From: Bacilli bacterium | GTDB taxonomy: Bacteria; Bacillota_I; Bacilli_A; RF39; UBA660 | Direction of reading: 5' to 3' | DNA: 64,000 nt | NCBI GenBank assembly: GCA_017544525.1 | Contig: JAFYEA010000018.1 | Span: forward strand, 62,001-126,000 | In this document: positions 32,067 through 41,647 of the stretch, one piece after another | Numbering within the stretch: position 1 is the stretch's first letter | Layout: each line of letters opens with the position of its first letter | Notes under the pieces: model-generated | Told to the model about the DNA's origin: nothing | Databases searched by the model: none | What the model saw: only the letters and a program-made list of their open reading frames with translations | Made by a program: the position numbers and the translations under genes

Positions 32067-33287
32067 TTATTCTTTTAATTTATTTATAGCATTTAATATA
32101 CTAAGTCTTCCATATTCATATGTTAAACTACCTTGTTGAAATAATACATATGGTTCTTTTAATGGTCCATCACATGATAATTCTATTGATGATCCTTGAG
32201 TAAATGATGGAGAGGCCATAATAATTTCATCTTCATATCCCGGCATTGGGGAAGGATTAGGTGTTACAAATGAATCAATAGCACCTGATGATTGTATTCC
32301 AGTAGCATATTTTATTAATTCTTCTTTATTATTGAAGTATATTAATTCTACAATATCAGCTCTTTTTTCATAATATTTAGGTGATGTTTTATATCCTAGT
32401 TTATCTAATGCTTTGCTTGTTAATAATGCTGTTTTTAGTGCAGAAGCAACAACACTAGGAGCAAAGTATAAACCTAGTAAGAATTTTCTATTAGCATTTT
32501 CACTTGGGCCAACCTCTTTTCCTTCTCCTGGAAGTGTTAATCTTTGGGCGCACAAATCTATTAAGTCTTTTCTTCCTACTGCGTAAGCTCCATTAGTGGC
32601 AATACCAGCACCTAGGTTTTTAATTAAAGATCCTACACATAGGTCTGCTCCAACTGTAACAGGTGTTTTTTCTTCTACAAATTCACAATAACAGTTATCT
32701 ACAAATATAATAATGTTTTTATTTATTTTCTTTATAAATTTTATTACTTTTTCCAGTTTATCAATTGTAATTGAATCTCTTAATGAATATCCTCTTGATC
32801 TTTGTATATGTATAACTTTAATTTTATTATTTAATTCTTTTTCTATTTTTTTATAATCAAAATCATTATTAACTAAATCTATTTCTTTATATTTAATACC
32901 ATAACTCATAAGTGAACTATTATTAGGTATAATCCCGATGACTTCTCTTAATGTATCATATGGAGTTCCTGTTATAGTCAAAAGTGTCTCATTTGGTCTT
33001 AAAATTGCGTTTAAGCAAACATTTATAGCATGACTTCCAGATATAAATTGATTTCTAACAAGTCCACTTTCCGCATCAAATATTTCGGCAAATATATTAT
33101 CTATTTTATCTCTTCCTTGATCATTATATCCATATCCTAAGGTTCCATATAAATCACTTTCGCTTATTTTATTATTATGAAAAGCATCTATTACTTTTTT
33201 ACTATTGGTTCTACATAGTTTATCTATTTTTTTAAATTCATTTTTTAATTCTTTTTCACAGTCTATAATGAAATTTTCATCTAACAT
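32067..33287 (-). CDS. ynbB: PLP-dependent enzyme, YnbB/aluminium-resistance type
   Basis: 406 residues. Cys/Met-metabolism-like PLP fold, methionine gamma-lyase family PF06838. YGTLGYGYNDQGRDKIDNIF, NQFISGSHAINVCLNAILRP, ITGTPYDTLREVIG and SPSFTQGSSIELSCDGP are characteristic. The PLP lysine is in CVGSLIKNLGAGIA. In Bacillus the homologue is ynbB, near glnRA and hflX; reaction not established. Its start overlaps the upstream SDR gene by 7 bp. Confidence 0.88.
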   Translation of the reverse strand: MLDENFIIDCEKELKNEFKKIDKLCRTNSKKVIDAFHNNKISESDLYGTLGYGYNDQGRDKIDNIFAEIFDAESGLVRNQFISGSHAINVCLNAILRPNETLLTITGTPYDTLREVIGIIPNNSSLMSYGIKYKEIDLVNNDFDYKKIEKELNNKIKVIHIQRSRGYSLRDSITIDKLEKVIKFIKKINKNIIIFVDNCYCEFVEEKTPVTVGADLCVGSLIKNLGAGIATNGAYAVGRKDLIDLCAQRLTLPGEGKEVGPSENANRKFLLGLYFAPSVVASALKTALLTSKALDKLGYKTSPKYYEKRADIVELIYFNNKEELIKYATGIQSSGAIDSFVTPNPSPMPGYEDEIIMASPSFTQGSSIELSCDGPLKEPYVLFQQGSLTYEYGRLSILNAINKLKE

Positions 33288-34021
33288 TTTTTACCACCAT
33301 CTATTCTTATAATACTATCATTAATATAGCTTGCTTCTTCTGTAGATAAAAAATATACAAGATTAGCTATTTCTTCTGGATCAGCAAATCTATTTAATAG
33401 TATTTTTCTTTCTTCTTCTTTAATAAAATCTTTATCTAGATTCTTATTCATAGGTGTATTTATCCATCCAGGGCAAACACAATTAACATTTATATATGGA
33501 GCATAGTGATTAACTAAATTATGTGTTAGATTTATAACTGCTGCTTTTGATGCATCGTAATCTAAGCTATATTCATAATAAGTATCTATTCCATTAGTTG
33601 AACTAATATTAATAATTCTACCATTTTTATTCTTTAACATATCATCTCCAAATAATCTTGATACATTAAATAGTCCATATACATTAACTTCAAATATTTT
33701 CATAAAGTTTTCTTTTGTTTTATCTTCAAATGTTGTATCAATAGCTATCGCAGCATTATTAACTAATACATCTATTTTATTAAATCTATCTTTCACTTCA
33801 TTAAACATATTTAATACATCTTCATCATTAGATATATCAGCTTTTATAGTTAAACATTCAATATTATATTCTTTTTCTAATTTGCTTTTTAATTCATTTG
33901 CTTCTTTTTCATGACTCAAATAATTAATAACACAATTAAAACCATTAGAAGCGAATTTTTCTATTATAGATGCTCCTAAACCTATGCTTGAACCTGTAAC
34001 TAATACTGTTTTTTTACCCAT
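33281..34021 (-). CDS. Short-chain dehydrogenase, FabG-like
   Basis: 246 residues. Rossmann TVLVTGSSIGLGASI (TGxxxGxG), VNNAAIA (NNAG variant), INISSTNG (catalytic Ser), YDASKAAVINL (YxxxK), and the C-terminal PEEIANLVYFLSTEEASYIN. NADP(H)-dependent reductase; could be 3-oxoacyl-ACP reductase, but outside a fatty-acid operon the substrate is open. Paired with the PLP enzyme. Confidence 0.88.
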   Translation of the reverse strand: MGKKTVLVTGSSIGLGASIIEKFASNGFNCVINYLSHEKEANELKSKLEKEYNIECLTIKADISNDEDVLNMFNEVKDRFNKIDVLVNNAAIAIDTTFEDKTKENFMKIFEVNVYGLFNVSRLFGDDMLKNKNGRIINISSTNGIDTYYEYSLDYDASKAAVINLTHNLVNHYAPYINVNCVCPGWINTPMNKNLDKDFIKEEERKILLNRFADPEEIANLVYFLSTEEASYINDSIIRIDGGKKC

Positions 34022-34105
34022 TCTTTTTCACCCGAACATATTTTAACATTTAATTCTTTTATTGTAAAATATTATTTGTTATTTTATAATATAATAGGTG
34101 ATAAT

Positions 34106-37100
34106 ATGAAAAAAGAATCTAAATTTGTTTCAATTCTAACCTCTATTTTTTATATAGCTGTAATTGTTTTTACTATATATTTTGGTTTTTCATTTTATCA
34201 ATCAAAATATGAATTTTATATACCTAAAGATAATATTAATATGTTGAGTGGAAGTGAATACACAATTTTCTTACTTGCTAATAATGAATATAATGACAAA
34301 TCTAATTATGAATATTCAAGTTCAGATAATAATGTTGTTAGTGTTGATTCTTATGGTAAACTAACAGCAAAAAATGCAGGACAAGCAATAATAACTGTTA
34401 AATCTAAACATGGATTTCATACTAATAATATTGATGTGAAAGTAAGTGGGGATAATATTTATCATATCAGTTTTGAAAATGAAGATATAAGTACATATGT
34501 TGATGAAGAATATACTATTATCCCATTAATTAATGGAGAATATAATTATGATGTTGGGTTAATTTGGTCTTCATCAGATGAAAGTATAATTAAAGTAGAT
34601 AAAAATGGTAATACTGTATCTAAAAAACCTGGGACTGCATATATTACTGCTAAAATTGAAAATACTGATTTTAGTAGTAGTGTTATGGTTACCGTTAGTA
34701 AAAAGGAAAATGAAAATAATAATGATATATCTAATAAAGATGAAGAATATGTAGATACTGAACCAGTTAATATTTCTCCTAAAAAAGAAAACAAAAAACC
34801 AATTAAAAATGAAAATATAGCTGTTTTGAATATTAGTAGTTCTATATCTAAAAAAACATTATTTGTGGGTGAAAAGATTAAAGCAGAATATAATATAGTT
34901 CCTAGTAATGCAAGCAATAAAAAGGTTGATATTTCTAGTAACAATGAAGAAGTAGCAAAAGTAGATTCTAATGGATATGTTACAGCTGTAGGAGTTGGAT
35001 CTTGCGATATTATTTTTACAACAATTGATGGTAATAAAACTTCTTATTTTACAATTAATGTTGTAGATAAAAAAGTAGATGCTAGTAGTATCAAATTAGA
35101 TAATAATAAAATATCTTTATATCTTAATGATACATATAATTTAAAATTTATTTTATATCCTAATAATTCTACTACTGAAGTAAAATGGTCCAGTAGTAAT
35201 AATAATGTGGTTAAAGTTAATTCTAATGGAAAAATAACAGCAGTAGGAATAGGCAGTGCTAAAGTAAGCGTTACTACATCTAATAATAAAACTGATACTT
35301 GTGATGTTACTGTAACAAAGAAAACAATTGAATTAAATAGTATTAAATTAAATAAGAATAATACAACAATTATAGAAGGCGGAAGTGAAATATTAAATGT
35401 AATATATGAGCCAAGTGATGCAACAAACAAAAAAACTGATTGGTCCAGTAGTGATTCAAATATAGCGTCTGTTGATAGCAATGGTAAAGTAAGTGCTAAA
35501 AGTGTTGGAACAGCAATAATTACTGCCTCTAGTAATGGCAAATTAGCCTCATGTACAATAACAGTAAGTAAAAAAACGGTTGCCGTTAGTAGCATTAAAT
35601 TAAACAAAAACAATCTTTCTTTAGAAATAAATGAAAAGCACAGTTTTACATATACTATAAATCCATCTAATGCGACTAATCAAAATGTTACATGGTCTAG
35701 TAGTAATAGTAACGTTGTTAGTGTTGATAATAAAGGAAATATAAAAGCACTAAAAGCTGGAAATGCCATAATTACTGTTAAGAGTAAAGATAATAATAAA
35801 TCTGATTCATGTAATGTTAAGGTAAATGAACCTATTAAGGTAACTGGAATAGAAATTGAAAAACGAAATTTAGGAATGTATCTTAATGATACATATGATA
35901 TGAAATATAAATTATTACCAAACAATAGTAGTAGTAAAGGAATTACATGGGAAACAAGTGATGCTAATATAGTAAGTGTAGATAATGGGTTGTTGATTGC
36001 AAAAAAAGTAGGTAAAGCAACTATAACAGTTAAAACAGAAGAGGGATATAGTGATACATGCAATATATATGTTACTAAGGATTCAAAAACTAAGGTAAAG
36101 ATTACTAAATTAGCATTTGATGTTTCATCTAAGCAGGTTAATATTGGAGATAAAATAATTATTAATGTTTCTTTTACTCCAAGTAATGCTACTATAAGAG
36201 ATTTAGATTGGAAGAGTTCGGATACTAATGTTGCAAAAGTAGATTCCCAAGGAAGAGTAACTGCTGTTGGTTACGGAAATGCTACAATTACAGCTACCGC
36301 TACTGATGGTTCAGGTAAAACAGGTAAATTAGTTTTAGCAGTAGTTGTTAAGGGAAATTATATTGATATTAGAAACAAGACATATACTAATTATTATGAA
36401 GGTATTGAAACTAGTATTTCTTCTAATAAAAATATTCATATGCAAAACTTTTTGATAGATAATTTTGGTAAGTCAAATGAAACCGTATATTTAACAACTG
36501 TATTTAAAGGAAATATTGGATATGTTGAAGGTGAAGGAATCTCTAGTGCTAATAAGAGCAAGATTACTAGAACACTTATTTTTAAACTTGATAGGAATAC
36601 AACTAACAATAAAAAAAGACCAACAATGTATGTCGAAAATACAGGACATGGTCAGGCTGTAGATATGGATTCAAGCGGAAACATGTGGATAAATGCTTAT
36701 GGTAAAGCATATGCTGCTGGAGGTCATTGGTGGGGTGGACACTCAGGATTAATGAATATTAAATATCAAGAAAATAATTCTGGAGATGAAGTTAGTCCAA
36801 TTATTGAGTTCAAAATTGTGGATTCTAATAACAAAGAGTATAAGTTGCCAACACCTGCAATAGATGAAAAGAATGATTTAATAGCAATTACTACTGGTGA
36901 TAATATTGTTGTTCCAAAATCAACTAAAATATTAATATATAAATATAGTGATTTTAAAAAAGGTAAATTCACTTTAGTATATTCATTTAATAGAGTTAGT
37001 ACAATTGATACAAGTGTTTATAGACAAGGCAGCGCGCTTAAAGATGGATATTATTATGAAACTAGAAGTGGTTCTACTGGTTCAACAAATTATTTAGAAG

Positions 37101-37258
37101 TCTTTAACTTATTAGGAGAACAAATATATAAAGTAAAATTAGCAAATGGATATGGAAGCAAAAAAAGAGAAGCAGAGGGAATTCATATTTACAACAATAA
37201 TCTATATTTTGGTTCTACAAGAGATAGTAATGTTTTTGATATTGGATATTATAAATAA
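34106..37258 (+). CDS. Surface protein: eight Ig-like (BIG2) repeats plus helveticin J-like domain
   Basis: 1050 residues. ATG 34106 with TAGGTGA upstream (the ATG at 34076 overlaps a TATAAT). One N-terminal helix (~10-35) anchors it. Eight ~85-residue BIG2 repeats follow, each with a WSSSxxxxVxVDxxGxVxA core and a GxAxITVxS ending; a Lys/Asn linker separates repeats 2 and 3. The last ~300 residues (from ~748) contain TGHGQAVDMDSSGNMWINAY and AEGIHIYNNNLYFGST, resembling the beta-propeller of helveticin J-family class III bacteriocins. No sortase motif. Probably exposed on the cell surface; lytic activity is unproven. Confidence 0.8.
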   Translation: MKKESKFVSILTSIFYIAVIVFTIYFGFSFYQSKYEFYIPKDNINMLSGSEYTIFLLANNEYNDKSNYEYSSSDNNVVSVDSYGKLTAKNAGQAIITVKSKHGFHTNNIDVKVSGDNIYHISFENEDISTYVDEEYTIIPLINGEYNYDVGLIWSSSDESIIKVDKNGNTVSKKPGTAYITAKIENTDFSSSVMVTVSKKENENNNDISNKDEEYVDTEPVNISPKKENKKPIKNENIAVLNISSSISKKTLFVGEKIKAEYNIVPSNASNKKVDISSNNEEVAKVDSNGYVTAVGVGSCDIIFTTIDGNKTSYFTINVVDKKVDASSIKLDNNKISLYLNDTYNLKFILYPNNSTTEVKWSSSNNNVVKVNSNGKITAVGIGSAKVSVTTSNNKTDTCDVTVTKKTIELNSIKLNKNNTTIIEGGSEILNVIYEPSDATNKKTDWSSSDSNIASVDSNGKVSAKSVGTAIITASSNGKLASCTITVSKKTVAVSSIKLNKNNLSLEINEKHSFTYTINPSNATNQNVTWSSSNSNVVSVDNKGNIKALKAGNAIITVKSKDNNKSDSCNVKVNEPIKVTGIEIEKRNLGMYLNDTYDMKYKLLPNNSSSKGITWETSDANIVSVDNGLLIAKKVGKATITVKTEEGYSDTCNIYVTKDSKTKVKITKLAFDVSSKQVNIGDKIIINVSFTPSNATIRDLDWKSSDTNVAKVDSQGRVTAVGYGNATITATATDGSGKTGKLVLAVVVKGNYIDIRNKTYTNYYEGIETSISSNKNIHMQNFLIDNFGKSNETVYLTTVFKGNIGYVEGEGISSANKSKITRTLIFKLDRNTTNNKKRPTMYVENTGHGQAVDMDSSGNMWINAYGKAYAAGGHWWGGHSGLMNIKYQENNSGDEVSPIIEFKIVDSNNKEYKLPTPAIDEKNDLIAITTGDNIVVPKSTKILIYKYSDFKKGKFTLVYSFNRVSTIDTSVYRQGSALKDGYYYETRSGSTGSTNYLEVFNLLGEQIYKVKLANGYGSKKREAEGIHIYNNNLYFGSTRDSNVFDIGYYK

Positions 37259-37272
37259 TTATTAGATTTTAC

Positions 37273-37301
37273 TTGATATTTGCTTATTTGTTTGTTATAC
37301 T
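37273..37301 (+). promoter_or_regulatory. rpmG-efp promoter
   Basis: TTGATA at 37273-37278, 17-nt spacer, TATACT at 37296-37301. Confidence 0.8.
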
Positions 37302-37331
37302 TTATAAGTACAAAAAGGAGGAAGAGTTCCT

Positions 37332-37502
37332 ATGGCAAAGAAGGAAAATAGAGAAGGTGTAGCTTTACAATGTTCTGTTTGTAAAGATATTAATTATTTA
37401 ACAAGTAAAAATAAAAAAAATACAGAGGGTAAATTAGAAATAAAGAAGTATTGTCCTAAATGTAATAAAACAACTGCTCACAAAGAAAGAAAGGCTGCGT
37501 AG
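37332..37502 (+). CDS. rpmG: 50S ribosomal protein L33, zinc-binding form
   Basis: 56 residues: [20 protein letters not shown] then a segment ending [19 protein letters not shown]. Two CxxC pairs bind zinc; bacteria with a Zur regulon often keep a second, cysteine-free copy. AAAGGAGG binding site at 37315-37322. efp starts 3 nt after the stop. Confidence 0.93.
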   Translation: MAKKENREGVALQCSVCKDINYLTSKNKKNTEGKLEIKKYCPKCNKTTAHKERKAA

Positions 37503-37505
37503 TTT

Positions 37506-38063
37506 ATGTTTAATATTAATGATATAAAGAATGGAATGACAATCAAATATGAGGGTGTTATTTACCAAGTAGTTGATTTTCAACATGTTAAACCAGGAAA
37601 AGGTAGTGCTTTTGTAAAAACTAAACTTAAGAATTTAAGAGCTGGTACTACACAAGAAATTACTTTTAATGCTGGTATTAAAATGGAAAAAGCAGATGTA
37701 AGAAAGAGTCAATTATCATATTTATATGCTGCTGGTGATAATTATGTATTTATGGATTTAAATACATATGATCAAATTGAACTTCCTGCTAGTCTAATTC
37801 AAGATGAAATTAAATTCTTAAAAGAGGGTATGGAAGTTGAATCAATGAATATTGAAGGAGAAATAGTTGGTATTACATTACCAGAAAAAGTTTCATATAA
37901 AGTAATTAGTGCTCCTGAAGCAGTTAAAGGGAATACTACTCAATCAGCACAAAAAGATGTTACTATTGAAACAGGATATACATTAAAAGCACCTTTATTT
38001 ATAGCTGAAGGTGAAGAAATAGTAATTACTACTAGAGATGGAAAATACTTTAGTAGAGGATAA
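37506..38063 (+). CDS. efp: Elongation factor P
   Basis: 185 residues. FNINDIKNGMTIKYEGVIYQ, then FQHVKPGKGSAFVKTKLKNL carries the modification loop: PGKGSA, with Lys at its tip (residue ~32). C-terminal OB domains include EGEEIVITTRDGKYFSRG. Relieves stalls at polyproline. Follows rpmG in one operon. No modification enzyme is visible in the window. Confidence 0.95.
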   Translation: MFNINDIKNGMTIKYEGVIYQVVDFQHVKPGKGSAFVKTKLKNLRAGTTQEITFNAGIKMEKADVRKSQLSYLYAAGDNYVFMDLNTYDQIELPASLIQDEIKFLKEGMEVESMNIEGEIVGITLPEKVSYKVISAPEAVKGNTTQSAQKDVTIETGYTLKAPLFIAEGEEIVITTRDGKYFSRG

Positions 38064-38075
38064 TAAACGTTGATA

Positions 38076-38262
38076 AAATAATTAGTAGTTATGAATAATT
38101 AAATAAGAGAATTAGTGGTTGGTGTAAACTAATAATTATCATAATAAAATTACATGTTTTGGAGTTTATTGGTGACGTGTTATAGTCAATAGAGGTAGAT
38201 TAATTCTATAAATTAAGGTGGTACCACGGGGAAACTCGTCCTTTATAAAGGTACCTTTTTTA
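38076..38262 (+). promoter_or_regulatory. T-box leader (tyrosine)
   Basis: AGAGAATTAGTGGTTGGTGT followed by AAACTAAT is the Stem I distal part, and AAGGTGGTACCACGG with ...CGTCCTT is the T-box/antiterminator. UGGU can pair with the tRNA NCCA end. TAC at 38151-38153, after the 3' side of Stem I and followed by A, is the likely Tyr specifier, agreeing with tyrS downstream. Terminator: GGTACC 38220-38225 with GGTACC 38250-38255, then T6. Stem I apical sequence is the same as in the second T-box at 49228. A separate promoter is not clear, so transcription may come from efp. Confidence 0.9.
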
Positions 38263-38274
38263 TTGGAGGAAATA

Positions 38275-38766
38275 ATGAGAAAGTTTGAGAAAATAAGTTT
38301 TAAACAATTTAAAAAAGATGTAAGTAATGATAAAATATTATATGAAAGTATAGAATTACCAAAAAGGAGTACTAATCATAGTGCTGGATACGATATTAGA
38401 AGTTTAGAAAGTTATACATTAAAACCAAATGAATCTCATGCCTTTAAAACTGGATTAAAAGTATCAATGAATGAAGATGAAATATTCTATATATTTGATA
38501 GAAGTTCTTTAGGTTTTAAATATGATGTATGTTTATCTAATAGTGTTGGTGTTATTGATAGTGATTTTTATAATAATGAAGATAATGAAGGCCATTTTGC
38601 TATTAAATTAATAAATCATGGTACTAAGGATTTTGAAGTTAAAGTAGGAGATAGAATAGCTCAAGGAGTATTCATGAAATATTTAACTGTTGATGATGAA
38701 GAAAAAATAGATAAAAAAAGAAAAGGTGGAATTGGTTCTACTGATAAAAAGGAGGAAAAGAAATGA
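38275..38766 (+). CDS. dut: dUTP diphosphatase
   Basis: 163 residues from ATG 38275 with GGAGG before it. Trimeric dUTPase motifs: 1 SAGYDIRS, 2 FDRSSLGFK, 3 LSNSVGVIDSDFY (Asp and Tyr region), 4 VGDRIAQGVF, 5 RKGGIGSTDKK. An N-terminal ~35-residue extension precedes motif 1. It hydrolyses dUTP to dUMP and keeps uracil out of DNA. It lies between the Tyr T-box and tyrS and overlaps tyrS by 4 bp, so it is expected to respond to tyrosyl-tRNA charging. Confidence 0.92.
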   Translation: MRKFEKISFKQFKKDVSNDKILYESIELPKRSTNHSAGYDIRSLESYTLKPNESHAFKTGLKVSMNEDEIFYIFDRSSLGFKYDVCLSNSVGVIDSDFYNNEDNEGHFAIKLINHGTKDFEVKVGDRIAQGVFMKYLTVDDEEKIDKKRKGGIGSTDKKEEKK

Positions 38767-39968
38767 CATTTTTTGAAGAATTAAAATGGAGAGGACTTGT
38801 TAAAGATATTAGTAGTCCTGAAATAGAAAAATTATTAAATGAAGAGAAAGTTACATTTTATTGGGGTACAGATCCAACTGCTGATTCTCTTCATATAGGA
38901 CATTATTGTTCTTTAGTTACTGCTAAGAGACTTGCTATGCACGGGCATAAACCAATACTACTTTGTGGTGGAGCTACTGGATTAATTGGTGATCCAAGAC
39001 CAACAGCAGAAAGAGAAATAATTAGTTATGATACAGTTAGAAATAACATTGAAGGTATTAGAAATCAAATTGATAGAATACTAGATGGAAAAGCAAAATT
39101 AGTTGATAATTATGATTGGACTAAAGATGTTTCATATTTGGATTTTTTACGAGATGTTGGTAAATATATTAATGTTAATTATATGCTTGATAAAGATATT
39201 ATTAGAAGAAGATTAGAAACTGGAATTACTTACGCTGAATTTAGTTATACATTAATTCAAGGTAATGACTTTTTAGAATTATATAATAGAGAAAACTGTA
39301 TTTTACAAGTTGCTGGTTCTGATCAATGGGGTAATATTACTACTGGTATAGAATTAATTAAGAAAAAATTAAATAAAGAAGCTTATGGATTTACAATGCC
39401 TTTAATACTTGATCAAAATGGTAATAAATTTGGTAAAAGTGAAGGAAATGCTCTATGGCTAGATAAAGAAAAAACTAGTCCTTATAAAATATATCAATAT
39501 TTAATTAATACAGATGATTCTAAAGTAATTGAATACTTAAAAGTATTTACATTCTTAACTCCAGAAGAAATAATGAAATTAGAGGAAAGCGTTAAAAATG
39601 AACCTGAAAAGAGACTTGCTCAAAAGACTTTAGCATTTGAATTTATAAAAGATTTGCATGGTGAAGAAGAAGCAATTAAAGCTCGTAAAATTAGTGAAGA
39701 AGTATTTTCACAAGGATTTAGTGAAGAAGGAATGCCAGAAGCAAATATTAAATTATTTGATAATATGAACATAATGGACCTTCTTGTTCAAGCAAATATT
39801 GCTCCATCTAAAAGCGAAGCAAGAAGATTAATACAAGGAAATGGTATTAGTATTAATTCTGAAAAAGTAACTGATCCTGAAATGAAAATAACTGAAGAAT
39901 TATTTAAAGATAAATGTATTATTAGTAAGGGTAAAAAGAATCATGTAAAAGTTAACTTAGTAAAGTGA
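38763..39968 (+). CDS. tyrS: Tyrosyl-tRNA synthetase
   Basis: 401 residues. Class Ic synthetase. HIGH at 44-47 (DSLHIGHYCSL), ITYAEFSYTLIQGNDFLEL, VAGSDQWGNITTGIELI and KFGKSEGNALWLD (the KMSKS-equivalent is KFGKS). A C-terminal S4-like domain (APSKSEARRLIQGNGISINS) binds tRNA. AAGGAGG upstream. Ends at a strong terminator. Confidence 0.97.
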   Translation: MTFFEELKWRGLVKDISSPEIEKLLNEEKVTFYWGTDPTADSLHIGHYCSLVTAKRLAMHGHKPILLCGGATGLIGDPRPTAEREIISYDTVRNNIEGIRNQIDRILDGKAKLVDNYDWTKDVSYLDFLRDVGKYINVNYMLDKDIIRRRLETGITYAEFSYTLIQGNDFLELYNRENCILQVAGSDQWGNITTGIELIKKKLNKEAYGFTMPLILDQNGNKFGKSEGNALWLDKEKTSPYKIYQYLINTDDSKVIEYLKVFTFLTPEEIMKLEESVKNEPEKRLAQKTLAFEFIKDLHGEEEAIKARKISEEVFSQGFSEEGMPEANIKLFDNMNIMDLLVQANIAPSKSEARRLIQGNGISINSEKVTDPEMKITEELFKDKCIISKGKKNHVKVNLVK

Positions 39969-39980
39969 GTTAACTTTTTC
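39947..39980 (+). terminator. dut-tyrS terminator
   Basis: AAAAGTTAACT pairs with AGTTAACTTTT; T-run follows. Confidence 0.9.
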
Positions 39981-40025
39981 TTTTATAAAAGTATTACTTG
40001 TTATATAATTATTATAGGTGATAAC

Positions 40026-40739
40026 ATGAGAGATAAGTTATTTAATTATTCAGAAGAAAGAAGTAATAAGACTAATATTATATTATGTATTATTAGTTTT
40101 ATAGGTATATTATTAATTCCTTCTTTTATTTATTTAGGATTAAGAAAATTAATACATAATGATTTAGTCGCTAATATAATAGCTGATATTATATTTATAA
40201 TTATGCTTTATTTAATGTATTATAAAGACTTAAATAGAGAATTTAAAACATATAAAGGTAATTTTAAAGAAAACTTTAAAACGAGTTTTAAAATATATTT
40301 AATTGGGTTTATGGCTATGGTGTTTTTTAACTTAGTTATATCTGTATTCTTAAAAAATATTTCTACTAATGAAAGTCAAGTTAGAGAAATGCTATATGCT
40401 AGTCCTATATTTACTATGATAAGTATTTCTATTATTGCTCCAATAACTGAAGAATTAGTATTTAGAAAAAGTTTACAACCTATAATTAAAAGTAAATGGA
40501 TATATGTTTTAGTATGTGGTATATTATTTGGATTTGCCCATATATTGACTAATTTTATTGGAGGAACATTTATTCCAACTGATTTAGTTTATGTTTTACC
40601 TTATGCTGCCTTAGGATGCTCATTTGCATTAATGGACTATGATACAAAAACTACATTTAGTTCTATATTTATTCATTTTATGCATAATACATTAACTGGA
40701 ATATTGTTATTGGTTTTATATTATGGTGGTAATTTATAA
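40026..40739 (+). CDS. CPBP-family intramembrane metalloprotease
   Basis: 237 residues, about seven hydrophobic helices. CPBP (Abi/CAAX-like) motifs: EELVFRKSL (EExxxR), FGFAHILTN (FxxxH) and IHFMHNT (HxxxN). Family members cut CAAX-type or immunity/bacteriocin-related substrates in the membrane; substrate unknown. SD ATAGGTGA. Overlaps the next gene by 1 bp (TAATG). Confidence 0.85.
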   Translation: MRDKLFNYSEERSNKTNIILCIISFIGILLIPSFIYLGLRKLIHNDLVANIIADIIFIIMLYLMYYKDLNREFKTYKGNFKENFKTSFKIYLIGFMAMVFFNLVISVFLKNISTNESQVREMLYASPIFTMISISIIAPITEELVFRKSLQPIIKSKWIYVLVCGILFGFAHILTNFIGGTFIPTDLVYVLPYAALGCSFALMDYDTKTTFSSIFIHFMHNTLTGILLLVLYYGGNL

Positions 40740-41647
40740 TGGCAAAAGATGAAGAAAATATAACTATAGAGGAGGAAGAATTAGAAGAAATAGAAGAACA
40801 TAAATCGCATAAGTTTCTTAATTTCTTAATATTATTTGTTTTAATAATTGTGGGTATTGTTTTCTATTCTAAATATGTTGGTACTAAAGGTTTAATAGTA
40901 AAAGAATATAGAATTGAAAGTGATATATTAACTGAAAACTTTAACGGTTTAAAAATAGTTCATTTTTCTGATTTGATATATAAATCAACTGTTGATAGTA
41001 AAGACTTAGATAAATTGGTTAATACTATAAATAGATTAAGACCAGATATAATTGTTTTTACTGGCGATTTAGTAACTAATAATGTAAAAATTAGTAACAA
41101 AGATACAGAATTATTAATTGATGAATTGTCTAAGTTGGATGCTAAAATTGCTAAATATGCAATATTTGGTGATAAAGATTTCACTTATAATGATTATACT
41201 AAAGTAATGATTGAAAGTGGTTTTACAATACTTAATAATAGTTACGAAGAAGTATTATATAATTCTAGTGAACCTTTATATATAGTTGGTCTTCCTAGTT
41301 CAATTAAAGAGAGTAGCAATTTAGATAAAGCATTTGAGTTTTATGATGAATTAGATAGAAGATTTACAATAGTTTTAGTTCATGACGGGAACACAATTAA
41401 ATATTTAGATGATAGTATTTATGAAGTGGATATGATATTAGGTGGACATTCTTTAAATGGAAGTGTAGTTATTCCTAAAGTAGGAGGAATTTTTAAAGAT
41501 AAAAATACTTATAAATATAGTGGACCTAAGTATGAAAAAGGAATAACAAAAATCTTTATATCAAGTGGCCTTGGTACTAATGAATATGGATATAGATTAT
41601 TTAATAGACCATCATTTAATTTTTACAGATTAAAAGCACAATCATAG
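40739..41647 (+). CDS. Membrane-anchored metallophosphoesterase-like protein lacking metal ligands
   Basis: 302 residues. Acidic start, one helix (NFLILFVLIIVGIVFYSKYV), then a YkuE-like fold. The metal motifs are altered: FSDLIYKS (DxH reads DLI), FTGDLVTN intact, FGDKDFTY instead of GNHD/E, LVHDGNT kept, GGHSLNGS instead of GHTHGG. At least three ligands are gone, so hydrolysis by the usual mechanism is unlikely. Compare the intact paralogue at 24054. Co-translated with the CPBP protease. It may act as a binding or scaffold protein (inference). Confidence 0.75.
   Translation: MAKDEENITIEEEELEEIEEHKSHKFLNFLILFVLIIVGIVFYSKYVGTKGLIVKEYRIESDILTENFNGLKIVHFSDLIYKSTVDSKDLDKLVNTINRLRPDIIVFTGDLVTNNVKISNKDTELLIDELSKLDAKIAKYAIFGDKDFTYNDYTKVMIESGFTILNNSYEEVLYNSSEPLYIVGLPSSIKESSNLDKAFEFYDELDRRFTIVLVHDGNTIKYLDDSIYEVDMILGGHSLNGSVVIPKVGGIFKDKNTYKYSGPKYEKGITKIFISSGLGTNEYGYRLFNRPSFNFYRLKAQS

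Noticed and set aside
31772..34021. Minus-strand block 31.8-34 kb as a transferred island
   Set aside because: Composition and signals match the neighbours, and YnbB, SDR and DUF2624-like proteins are common in Bacilli.
35044..35613. Long minus-strand reading frames across the Ig-repeat gene
   Set aside because: They are antisense shadows created by the repeated codon pattern; no binding sites and no plausible protein.
38112..38140. The shared ~24-nt sequence at 38112 and 49267 as a mobile repeat
   Set aside because: It is the conserved Stem I apical part of two T-box leaders.
38218..38274. Upstream extension of dut
   Set aside because: It reads through the T-box terminator; ATG 38275 has a good binding site.
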